Origin: Enterobacterales bacterium
Lineage (GTDB): Bacteria; Pseudomonadota; Gammaproteobacteria; Enterobacterales; Kangiellaceae
Reading direction: 5' to 3'
Assembly: GCA_030949565.1 (NCBI GenBank)
Contig: JAUZSK010000005.1
Span: forward strand, 62,001 to 126,000
Length of the DNA stretch: 64,000 nt
The notes beneath the pieces are model-generated. The model had not been told where the DNA came from. It did not search any database and worked only from the letters and a program-made list of their open reading frames with translations. Made by a program: the position numbers and the translations under genes. The stretch's first letter is position 1; every line of letters begins with the position of its first letter. This document shows positions 56,107 through 64,000 of the stretch, piece by piece.

Positions 56107-57288
56107 ATGATCATCAAACCCAAAGTCAGAGGCTTTATCTGTACCAATGCTCACCCAACGGGCTGCGCGGCAAGTGTAAGCCAGCAAATAGCCTATGTAA
56201 AACAGCAGGGGGAATTAAGCAACAAACCCAAAAATGTACTGGTTATTGGTTGCTCTACGGGTTATGGCTTAGCCTCTCGTATTACTGCGGCGTTTGGCGC
56301 GGGAGCCAAAACCCTCGGCATCTGTTTTGAAAAGGAGCCCACTGAAAAACGCACCGGAACCGCTGGTTGGTACAACACAGCAGCCTTTCATAAAGAGGCA
56401 AAAAGCGCGGGCTTGTATGCCAAAAGCATTAATGGTGACGCTTTTTCTCATGCCATCAAAGATCAAACCATTGAAACAATCAAGCAAGATCTCGGTAAAA
56501 TCGATCTCGTCATCTATAGCTTGGCTTCACCAAGAAGAACCGATCCCGATACCGGTGAGGCTTATGTTTCGACCCTTAAACCGGTCGGTGCGCCTGTCAC
56601 CACCAAAACCTTTGATACCAGTAAAAAAATAGTGCATGAAATCTCACTAGAGCCAGCTAATCAAGAAGAAATTGATCGCACAGTTAAGGTGATGGGCGGC
56701 GAAGATTGGGAAATTTGGCTTAAACGACTGCATGCTGCGGGTGTGTTAGCGGATAACTGTGTGACTAGCTCCTACACTTATATTGGCAAAGAACTAACTC
56801 TGCCCATCTATGGTCACGCAACGATAGGCAAAGCCAAGGAAGATTTGGATCGAGCCGCAAGTGCTCTCAAAAATAACTATCGTGATATCGGTTTAAAAGC
56901 CTATGTCACCTCGCTAAAAGCGGTGGTGACGCAGGCCAGTTCAGCCATTCCGGTGATGCCACTTTATATTTCGCTGATGTATCAAGTGATGAAGGATGAA
57001 GGCGTACATGAAGGGGTGATTGAGCAGATTTATGGTCTATTTTCCAAGCACTTATTGGCCGATAATCCACCACTTGATGAGGCAAAACGCCTACGCATGG
57101 ATGGTGTGGAAACCAATGACCATATCCAAGGTTTAATCAAAGCTATTTGGCCTAAAGTGACCACTGAAAATTTCCCACAATTGGGTGATTATGATGGTTA
57201 CAACCGAGATTTTCTAAAATTGTTTGGTTTTGGCTTTGACGGTGTTGATTACGAGGCCGATGTCAGTCCAACCGCAAATTGGGATTAA
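56107..57288 (+). CDS. fabV: Trans-2-enoyl-CoA/ACP reductase FabV
   Basis: 393 residues, normal length. Final reductase of fatty acid elongation, NADH-dependent and triclosan-resistant. Visible are MIIKPKVRGFICTNAHPTGC at the start, the nucleotide-binding VLVIGCSTGYGLASRI, the Tyr-x8-Lys active site in IYGHATIGKAK, and SLASPRRTDPDTG. Single gene. Start ATG 56107 has AGGACGCC close before it. Confidence 0.95.
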   Translation: MIIKPKVRGFICTNAHPTGCAASVSQQIAYVKQQGELSNKPKNVLVIGCSTGYGLASRITAAFGAGAKTLGICFEKEPTEKRTGTAGWYNTAAFHKEAKSAGLYAKSINGDAFSHAIKDQTIETIKQDLGKIDLVIYSLASPRRTDPDTGEAYVSTLKPVGAPVTTKTFDTSKKIVHEISLEPANQEEIDRTVKVMGGEDWEIWLKRLHAAGVLADNCVTSSYTYIGKELTLPIYGHATIGKAKEDLDRAASALKNNYRDIGLKAYVTSLKAVVTQASSAIPVMPLYISLMYQVMKDEGVHEGVIEQIYGLFSKHLLADNPPLDEAKRLRMDGVETNDHIQGLIKAIWPKVTTENFPQLGDYDGYNRDFLKLFGFGFDGVDYEADVSPTANWD

Positions 57289-57600
57289 CGATTAAAGCAC
57301 ATACCCGATTATTATTGTAAAATAGTGTATCCCCGAAGTGTTTTATCGGGGATCTTGCCATTTTAATTTACAGAATCCCCGGAAAAGAACGATAAATCTG
57401 CCTAAAGACGCAATTCTTGGTCATCTTTTATCCCGCACAAGCGTTTAACCACTATAACGAGCAAATTCTCACAGAAATCAGCTAAAAACTCGCAAACGAG
57501 CCTTTATTTATGTAGCGTTCAGCTTTAGTTAAGCTGCAAAGTGCCAAAATAGACTCAAATTAGGTCTTTTGCCTAATCAATTTCGAAAAAGGTGACTATT
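57289..57600. other. Intergenic region after fabV
   Basis: About 310 bases. A hairpin ATCCCCGA (57329-57336) / TCGGGGAT (57346-57353) follows the fabV stop and may be its terminator, though only CTTGCCATTTT follows it. Nothing else is recognised. Confidence 0.4.
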
Positions 57601-59118
57601 ATGAAGCTTTTAAAATCTATTTTTCTTTTCGGACTCCTTGCTTTAACCATTGGCAGTACTTGGGCCGATGATGATGACCGAGAAAGTGATGACAAATACT
57701 TTAGTCAAGCAGAGCTAGAGCAAATTCTGGCACCGATTGCACTATATCCGGACACGATACTCTCTCATGTGTTAATAGCCGCAACCTATCCGCTAGAAGT
57801 GATTCAAGCTGAGCGCTGGGCTGCCAATAATCCCAATATTAAAGGCTCAGATGCTGTTCGAGCCGTTGAGTATAAAAGTTGGGATCCTAGCATCAAAGCA
57901 TTAACCGCTTTTCCAAAGGTGCTTAAACGTATGAGTGAGAATCTAGAATGGACCCAGAAATTAGGAGACGCGTTTCTTCAAAATGAAAAAGCGGTACTTG
58001 CCAGTGTTCAATCCTTAAGGCAAAAAGCTTATGATGCCGGAAATCTGGATAAAATGGATAAAGTTTCGATTAGCCGAGACGATAATAACATCGTCATTCA
58101 ACCGGTTGAACGTGAAATTGTTTATGTACCCTACTATGATACTCGTGTGGTTTATGGTCCTTGGTACTGGTCTCATTACCCACCCGTCTATTGGTATGAC
58201 CCCTATTATGACAGCTACTCTTACTCTAGGTATAACAACCCTTTTTACTGGGGACCAAGCATACATATATCTTATGGTTTTTTCTTTAGCGCATTCCATT
58301 GGCAAAACCATCAAATTATGCGGATTCCGCACCACTACTATCGCCCAGGACATTATTATAGTCATCAAGACATAGTCTACAATCAAAATACTCGGCGCTG
58401 GAGCCATAACCCAGCTCATCGACGTGGAGTTTCTTATCGAAGCGTCACTGTGAGTAACCGCTATCAAAGCAACCGATTAAGTCGTGCCGAAATTCTGCAA
58501 AACAGAAATGTCCGTTATGCTGATGGGCGAGCGGAAAGAAGTAACTCGGGTCGAAACACTGGCAGTATAGCTAATCGTCGTGGCGCTAATCGTAATACCG
58601 AAAGAGCAAATAGAACGTCTAACAATGGGCGGGCTAATCGCAACACACGTATTGCTACTCCAGAGCGAATTCGTGAGGAGCTTAAAGATGGTCGTATTAG
58701 TGTTAAAGAACGAAAAGCTAGACCAAGAACCAAGCCAACCACTAGAAATCGTAACACTCATAATAGAGAAGATCGCAGTCGGGAAAGTCAATCTAGAAGC
58801 AACGAAAACAGCCGCGGCAATGAAACGCATCGCGGTACTCGCAGTCGCTCTAATGAAACTCGTAATCGTTCCTCTGGTACAAGACAGCCTTCTGTCGAAA
58901 GAAAGCCGGCTGAAAGTCGTCCAGTAGAACGCAGTTCATCAACTTCAGCTCTTCGACGCGCTTCGGGGAGTCGTTCAAGCGAAAGGTCATCGGGCTCTAG
59001 CAATCATCGATCATCGCGTTCCGATTCTTCTCGATCACGTTCATCAAGCAATCGATCGTCAAGCAACCGTTCGTCAAATCGTGGTAGCCGTTCCTCACAT
59101 AGAGGAGAACGTCGTTAG
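57601..59118 (+). CDS. DUF3300 family secreted protein with Arg/Ser-rich tail
   Basis: 505 residues from ATG 57601 with GGTG upstream; the frame opens at GTG 57592. Signal peptide (ALTIGSTWA), then DUF3300 (SQAELEQILAPIALYPDTILSHVLIAATYPLEVIQAERWA, then EIVYVPYYDTRVVYGPWYW). A Tyr/Pro-rich middle (YSHYPPVYWYDPYYDSYSYS) and a C-terminal 200-residue region of Arg, Ser and Asn repeats follow. The tail is low-complexity and strongly basic, perhaps binding cell wall or nucleic acid outside the cell. Convergent with pilU by four bases. Confidence 0.85.
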   Translation: MKLLKSIFLFGLLALTIGSTWADDDDRESDDKYFSQAELEQILAPIALYPDTILSHVLIAATYPLEVIQAERWAANNPNIKGSDAVRAVEYKSWDPSIKALTAFPKVLKRMSENLEWTQKLGDAFLQNEKAVLASVQSLRQKAYDAGNLDKMDKVSISRDDNNIVIQPVEREIVYVPYYDTRVVYGPWYWSHYPPVYWYDPYYDSYSYSRYNNPFYWGPSIHISYGFFFSAFHWQNHQIMRIPHHYYRPGHYYSHQDIVYNQNTRRWSHNPAHRRGVSYRSVTVSNRYQSNRLSRAEILQNRNVRYADGRAERSNSGRNTGSIANRRGANRNTERANRTSNNGRANRNTRIATPERIREELKDGRISVKERKARPRTKPTTRNRNTHNREDRSRESQSRSNENSRGNETHRGTRSRSNETRNRSSGTRQPSVERKPAESRPVERSSSTSALRRASGSRSSERSSGSSNHRSSRSDSSRSRSSSNRSSSNRSSNRGSRSSHRGERR

Positions 59119-60425
59119 GCCCGATGTTTCACGCCCGGCTGCTCAAGCTCAGTTTCTGTGTCAGGTTCGGGCGTAACCATTGGCTCTAGACTTAAACCAC
59201 CAGCATTTAAGTCAAGAGTTTTTAAGCTATCTGGGGTAGATTCTTCAGGAGCATCCTGCTTTGGAGCCTTTTCATTTTTAGTCAGTTTATGTTGTTCATC
59301 GTTCGCTGTTTTTTCACTTTCAGGCTTCTTTTTGTTGCTTTCAGTATTTGCAACCGCAGCGCTTTTTTTGCCACACAACTTAATTTTTAATGCTAAATTA
59401 TTTTTGGAGTCAGCATTTTTTAATGCCGCTTCGTAGGATATTTTGCCTTGAATATAAAGTTCAAGTAGGGCGGAGTCAAAGGTTTTCATACCCGCAGTTT
59501 CCGATTTTAGCATGACTTCTTTTATTTCATCAATTGCGCCTTTCTTAATTAAGTCACAGACCCGCGGCGAACCCAATAAAATTTCAATCGCGGCACAACG
59601 CTTACCATCAACAGTTGGAATTAATCGTTGTGAAATAAAGGCTTGCAGATTAAGCGATAAATCAAGCAGGAGTTGCTTATGTCTTTCTTCTGGAAAAAAA
59701 TTAATCACTCGATCCAGTGCTTGATTAGCGTTGTTGGCATGTAGCGTTGATATGCAAAGATGTCCGGTTTCCGCAAACGCCAGAGCATGCTCCATGGTCT
59801 CCTGATCACGAATTTCACCAATTAAAATCACATCGGGCGCTTGTCTTAAAGTATTTTTTAACGCATCCTCATAGCTATCAGTGTCCACACCTATTTCTCG
59901 CTGGTTCACAATAGATTTTTTATGTTGATGCACAAACTCTACCGGGTCCTCAATGGTAATGATATGACCCGAGGAATTGGAATTACGGTAGTCAATTAAA
60001 GAGGCCAGTGAGGTCGATTTACCCGATCCTGTACCACCCACAAAAAGGATCAACCCCCGTTTTTGCATCACTAGCTTGGGTAGTATGTCTGGTAAATTTA
60101 AACTACGCCAACTTGGGATATCCACTTTAATAGCCCGAATGACCATAGAAACTTGGTTACGCTGTTTAAAAATATTCACTCGAAAACGCCCAACACCGGA
60201 TCTTGAAAGAGCCAGATTCATCTCCGGTTTTCGCTCAAAATCAGACTTTTGCTCTTCATTCATCAAGCTATTAGCGATTGCCTCAATTTCACCGGGAAGC
60301 ATGGTCTTACGGTCAATTGCCATTAATTTACCATGAAACTTGGCACTTGGTGGTGCGCCCGTCGATAAAAACAAGTCGGAACCATCCTTTTCAGCTAACA
60401 GTTTTAAATAATCATTAAATTCCAT
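59115..60425 (-). CDS. pilU: Type IV pilus retraction ATPase, PilU-type
   Basis: 436 residues, of which the first 350 are the PilT/PilU ATPase: N-terminal PAS-like domain (NDYLKLLAEKDGSDLFLSTGAPP), Walker A GGTGSGKST, Asp box (ITIEDPVEF), Walker B (ILIGEIRDQETM) and His box (GHLCISTLHANNANQAL). The extra C-terminus (about 90 residues, Lys/Glu-rich then Pro/Glu-rich) is longer than usual and disordered. PilU works as an accessory retraction motor with PilT; pilT itself is not in the window. The DLFLSTGAPPSAKFHG start is more PilU- than PilT-like. Confidence 0.88.
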   Translation of the reverse strand: MEFNDYLKLLAEKDGSDLFLSTGAPPSAKFHGKLMAIDRKTMLPGEIEAIANSLMNEEQKSDFERKPEMNLALSRSGVGRFRVNIFKQRNQVSMVIRAIKVDIPSWRSLNLPDILPKLVMQKRGLILFVGGTGSGKSTSLASLIDYRNSNSSGHIITIEDPVEFVHQHKKSIVNQREIGVDTDSYEDALKNTLRQAPDVILIGEIRDQETMEHALAFAETGHLCISTLHANNANQALDRVINFFPEERHKQLLLDLSLNLQAFISQRLIPTVDGKRCAAIEILLGSPRVCDLIKKGAIDEIKEVMLKSETAGMKTFDSALLELYIQGKISYEAALKNADSKNNLALKIKLCGKKSAAVANTESNKKKPESEKTANDEQHKLTKNEKAPKQDAPEESTPDSLKTLDLNAGGLSLEPMVTPEPDTETELEQPGVKHRA

Positions 60426-60589
60426 TCATTTCACTCTTTATTCAGTCAACCAATGCCTTTCAAAAAGGCTTCAATTATTCAAGTATAGACAGGATTTGCG
60501 AGGAACTTAAAAATAAAAAGACAAATAGAGTCTTTACAGCCAGCTGGAGATTATTGCTTAAAACACCGTTTGAATAGCCGGATTGGCAG

Positions 60590-61468
60590 CTAGCGCCTCC
60601 CGACTCTTGAATAACCCAGTAGCAGAAATAACACCAACACACCTCCCCAGCCCATTGACCCGCCACCACCGCCGCTATAATTTTTTCGATAGCTAACCTT
60701 TGCACCTTCCCCTTTTTTAATTCTTGCTTTAAAACGAGTGAATTCTTGGTCCAAGTTTTCAGTCATTTGCGCGGAGGCGATGGTAAAGCTTTGGGTTCTT
60801 AATTTACGATTACCTTTTTCAAAACCTATAGCTGTATGATGACGTTTTGCCGAGTGGATACCTGGAGCTCGAAAGAGTAATTTACGCGTCTTAATATCAA
60901 ATACAGCGGTATCCACGAAGGTTTGAAATTCCGATGTTTCCCCAGGGACAATGGCAGCCCCTACAATGGTCCAATAGGCCAAAGAAAAATGGTTTAACTC
61001 ATTAATTTCAACCTGGTCATAGGATACTAAAGCCATGACATCCACATCATACATGTTAGCCACTTGAGACAATGTGATAAAACCACGCCCTTGCTTAAGA
61101 TAAATTTCTGGAATAATCTCGATGTGAGCAACAGACTTATCAGCCTTAAAACGTTGCGCCACACTTTGCAGCAGCTTTTGTTTTTCGACTTCGGTTAGAG
61201 TAAATGAGTAGTCATGTTGAGATTCAGGGATAAAAGCAATTCCTACCCGAAGCGGCAATTCCAACACGGGTAAAGCATCATCCTTATGTGATACCATTTG
61301 CCCCTCTGGATACAGATAGCTGACCAAGTTACTGGATACGCCGCGTTTGTAATTTTGCCCAGCACAGCCAGAAAGCAACAAACTAGCAAGGACTAAGGTT
61401 ACAGCAACAATTGAAACTCGGTTTAATCTCTGTATTTTGGATTGGTATTTTGTTAATTGATGTTTCAT
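60590..61468 (-). CDS. Rhombotarget lipoprotein with GlyGly-CTERM tail
   Basis: 292 residues. Lipobox LLLSGC at about residue 31-35 (after MKHQLTKYQS...LVLASLLLSGCAGQ). The central region (YLYPEGQMVSHKDDALPVLELPLRVGIAFIP, then LSQVANMYDVDVMALVSYDQ) is the rhombotarget lipoprotein family. The end is a GlyGly-CTERM signal: SGGGGGSMGWGGVLVLFLLL-GYSRVGRR. Members are lipidated at the front and processed by rhombosortase at the back, an odd arrangement since both ends would be anchored or one released. The second GlyGly-CTERM protein is the cyclophilin at 50304. Confidence 0.9.
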   Translation of the reverse strand: MKHQLTKYQSKIQRLNRVSIVAVTLVLASLLLSGCAGQNYKRGVSSNLVSYLYPEGQMVSHKDDALPVLELPLRVGIAFIPESQHDYSFTLTEVEKQKLLQSVAQRFKADKSVAHIEIIPEIYLKQGRGFITLSQVANMYDVDVMALVSYDQVEINELNHFSLAYWTIVGAAIVPGETSEFQTFVDTAVFDIKTRKLLFRAPGIHSAKRHHTAIGFEKGNRKLRTQSFTIASAQMTENLDQEFTRFKARIKKGEGAKVSYRKNYSGGGGGSMGWGGVLVLFLLLGYSRVGRR

Positions 61469-61742
61469 ACGAATTGATTCTCCTTTAATCTTAATTCATC
61501 TTCATTTTAAATAGAGTCTAATTATTTTCAACGGTAGATGATCTAGTTGCTATTCATTGAACTATAGGTATTATATATCGCTACCTTTTATATTTAAATG
61601 AACTTTACCATGGAAAAATATTCTAATGGGTCGAACTTTTTGCCACAATACTTGAGTTCTCAAGCTTAAATATTCCACTAGTAGAAATAGTCCTAGCCTG
61701 CTATTCTGCGAGTCCTATTGATTTGATATTTGTTGATGCCCA

Positions 61743-63735
61743 ATGGCTCTGTTGCGACCGCTAAAAATCACCGGACTGATGGTCTTTTTATGCATTTGTT
61801 TTAACCTTTTAGCCGACCAAACAAATCGGACCGATTGTACACCTGATGAAAATCAAAAAAGTGGCACCCCTATCGAAAATGCCTGCGCCGATTTACCTAA
61901 CACCACACTCATAATTACCAATCGAAAGATACCCTTTTGCCGATCATAAGCCCACCACCCAAGCGACCAGCTTGGTCGATTTTGAAAAACAAACCACGCT
62001 ACCTAACAATTTAACCAGCTTGATTGAATCCATCCCTGGGGTTGCTGAGAATGGCCAACCCGGCTTGTATCAAGTGGTCTCAATTCGCGGGGTATCCAGA
62101 CAACGAATATTAACCTTGTTTGAAGATGTACGCCTTACCAGCGAACGCCGGGCAGGGGTTGCTGCATCATTTATTGATCCGCTAATGCTGGGTGATGTTA
62201 TGGTCACCCGTGGTCCAGTTTCAACCTACTATGGTTCCGGCGCTATTGGAGGTGTGACCCAATTAGATGGTGATCGCTCCGAAGGAATTAAAAGCCTCAT
62301 AGGTTATAAACAAAGTGGTAATGAACAGTTTCAGCTACTTCGTTGGGGCGATGCGGATGGCGGTATCTCATTATCAAATCGTCAAGCGGGAAATAGTGAG
62401 GCGATTAATGGGTCAGTATTAAATACTCATTTTGAACAAAAAAACCTGATGCTACAAAAAAACTTTTGGTGGTCAGATTTAAAATTTGAGAATTTTATAT
62501 TTGCCTCAGAAGGTAATGACTTAGGGCGTTCCAATAGCCGTTTCCCCAATCGTATCGTTAATATAGACAAGGAAAAACATGCTATTTTTCGAAGCCGTTT
62601 AAGTGATCAAGACAAGTGGTCAGCGAGTCTTTATTTTCATAATCAATCAACCACCAGTCATAGTTTAAAACCAGCTATTTCACGTAGTAAACTGCAGTCA
62701 GAATCCCAAGATAGCGGAGCAAGCTGGCAAACGGCGTGGAAATCAGGCAACACAGCACAGCTTCTAGGAATGGATTATTTTGCCAGAAGACAGGTTAATA
62801 TTTATGAAACGCTGTTAGATTTAATCACCCAAAACGCGCAACAGCAGCAGACACTTAAACAAGGTTTCCTTGATGAATTTGCTATTTTTTACACCCAGCA
62901 CAAAAAATTCGATCGATTAAGGCTGCAATTAGGCGGGCGCGCCACTTTTGAACGTTCAGGCAGTCAACCAGACCAAGTTCAAACATCAAACTCAGTAAAT
63001 GTACATGACAGTAACCAAACCGCTGTTACCGGTTTCATTGGCATGGCTTATCATTTATCTGAGCACATAGAAGTGAATGCTAATGTCGGAAATGCTTTTC
63101 GTTTCGCCTCACTCAGCGAGCGGTTTTTTAGTGGAACAACGGCCAGAGGCCAAGTGATTGGCAATCCAAATTTACAAGCAGAAAAAGCCAATACTTTTGA
63201 CTTTGGGATTAATGCAAGCTTTGCCGCCAATCAATTAAAGCTCAACCTATTCGCTAACCAGTTTAAAAATTATATTCAGCGAATACAGTTATCTAACAAT
63301 TCACTCACCTACATTAACCAAGATCAAGGAACCATAAAAGGGCTGGAATTAGAATATCATTATTCTTTTGTCAATGAATTAGAATTGGTACTTTCAGGTT
63401 TGGCGATAAACGGCACAGACGCCTTTAATCAACCACTTGCGGATGTCCCAAGTAACCGATTAAACCTACAACTTTTTTATCATGCTGATGCTTGGCAATC
63501 TAACCTCAAACTGCAACACCGCTTCGCAAAAAATACAACGGCAAGCGGTGAAATAGCAACAGACACAGCCAATATCCTTAGTTTTAGTGTTAGCTGGAAT
63601 ATAGATCCTATGTGGAAGCTAAGCATCTACGCTGATAACCTGCTCAATGAGCGGTATTTTAACTCGGCGGATGATCTATCCACTCTAGCGGTCGCACGAA
63701 ATTTTGGTATTACCATTGGGTGGCAAAATAATTAA
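61743..63735 (+). pseudogene. TonB-dependent outer-membrane receptor, frame-shifted near the N-terminus
   Basis: The first frame (61743-61949) gives a signal-like segment (ITGLMVFLCICFNLLA) and TLIITNRKIPF. Removing one T from the TTTT run at 61935-61938 continues ADHKPTTQATSLVDFEKQTT and reads to 63735 (about 663 residues). The plug domain holds GLYQVVSIRGVSRQRILTLF and VTRGPVSTYYGSGAIGG; the barrel ends SIYADNLLNERYFNSADD and FGITIGWQNN. A conventional TonB box is not evident. The substrate (siderophore, heme or other) cannot be read from sequence; no ferric-uptake regulator site was found upstream. Confidence 0.87.
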
Positions 63736-63916
63736 ATTGACTACACACCTCAGAGAACCCATTGGCCAATTAAAATCGTTAATAGATGTTTACTTGGTAC
63801 AATTCAATGGCAATTTTCCTAGTTTCAACTAGAATTAAGCTTAGAAAAGGACAACTAAGCCTTAACTTAGCAACGCGTCATTTGATTGCATCAAGGTATT
63901 CGGGAAAACATTAGGT

Positions 63917-64000
63917 ATGACTCGCTCAACTCATAATATCTCAGAAATCGTATCCAGTGAATTGCTATTCGCTCGCCAACCTATTTTTGACGACAAGAAA
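63917..64000 (+). CDS. EAL/HDOD-domain protein, 5' end only
   Basis: The frame starts at ATG 63917 and runs off the right edge (28 residues). ISEIVSSELLFARQPIFDDKK is the usual start of YuxH-type proteins with a degenerate EAL domain followed by HDOD. These are non-enzymatic signalling proteins in gammaproteobacteria. The rest cannot be seen. Confidence 0.65.
   Translation, partial: MTRSTHNISEIVSSELLFARQPIFDDKK

Noticed and set aside
60475-60705. Minus-strand 76-residue frame over the start of the rhombotarget tail
   Set aside because: It overlaps the real GlyGly-CTERM coding sequence in another frame, has no ribosome binding site and no family pattern.

Overview
The window reads as a piece of a low-GC, Gram-negative gammaproteobacterial chromosome, probably from a free-living aquatic bacterium. 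The basis is the gene content: type IV pilus genes (pilW at the left edge, pilU near the right), nfuA, fabV, alkB, nhaA, a YeeN-type YebC protein, a DUF3581 protein, TonB and FadL outer-membrane proteins, and two proteins with GlyGly-CTERM (rhombosortase) tails. A member of the Kangiella/Aliikangiella-like or Alteromonas/Shewanella-like orders would fit, but I cannot fix the genus. I saw no tRNA, rRNA, CRISPR array or prophage.

Layout. 1-3.3 kb: 5' part of pilW, a membrane protein plus winged-helix regulator behind two mirror-image operators, and a secreted protein of unknown function. 3.2-5.0 kb: an IS1634-family insertion sequence. 5.2-13.3 kb: housekeeping genes (STAS-like protein, M14 carboxypeptidase, nfuA, D-amino acid transaminase, MAPEG protein, nhaA, alkB). 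13.5-30.9 kb: a large chemosensory and cyclic-di-GMP block, all on the minus strand. Its core (double-signalling-domain receptor, triple-CheW protein, cheB, HEAT protein, cheR, cheY, cheA, STAS, ParA, cheY, membrane MCP) matches in order the F9-type cluster I of Vibrio cholerae. An operon of receiver, CheC phosphatase, PAS-GGDEF-EAL and GAF-GGDEF genes lies directly upstream. 31-39 kb: radical SAM protein, metallo-hydrolase lipoprotein, DegQ-type protease, membrane protein, GNAT, DUF3581 and YebC.

39.4-47.7 kb is a reactive-sulfur island. It has two pairs of YeeE/YedE sulfur transporters, a FadL-type porin, a persulfide dioxygenase-rhodanese fusion, a stand-alone persulfide dioxygenase, a TauE/SafE exporter and a DUF442 sulfurtransferase-like protein. 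In the middle sits an unusual membrane-anchored methyl-accepting chemotaxis signalling domain fused to a catalytic-type rhodanese domain (44133-45338). This is the most novel item in the window: it suggests that persulfide sulfur could be read directly into a chemosensory array.

47.7-64 kb: PqqB-like hydrolase, two glutathione transferases, a cyclophilin with a GlyGly-CTERM tail, prolyl oligopeptidase, a TacA/TacT toxin-antitoxin pair, fabV, a DUF3300 protein, pilU, a rhombotarget lipoprotein, a TonB-dependent receptor and the start of an EAL/HDOD protein.

A cross-cutting observation affects the whole annotation. Eight conserved genes and the IS transposase are broken by one-base shifts. Nearly all fall in homopolymer runs, and each is repaired to the expected family sequence by adding or removing one base of the run. 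This looks more like sequencing error, or less likely slippage-rescued frames, than gene decay.
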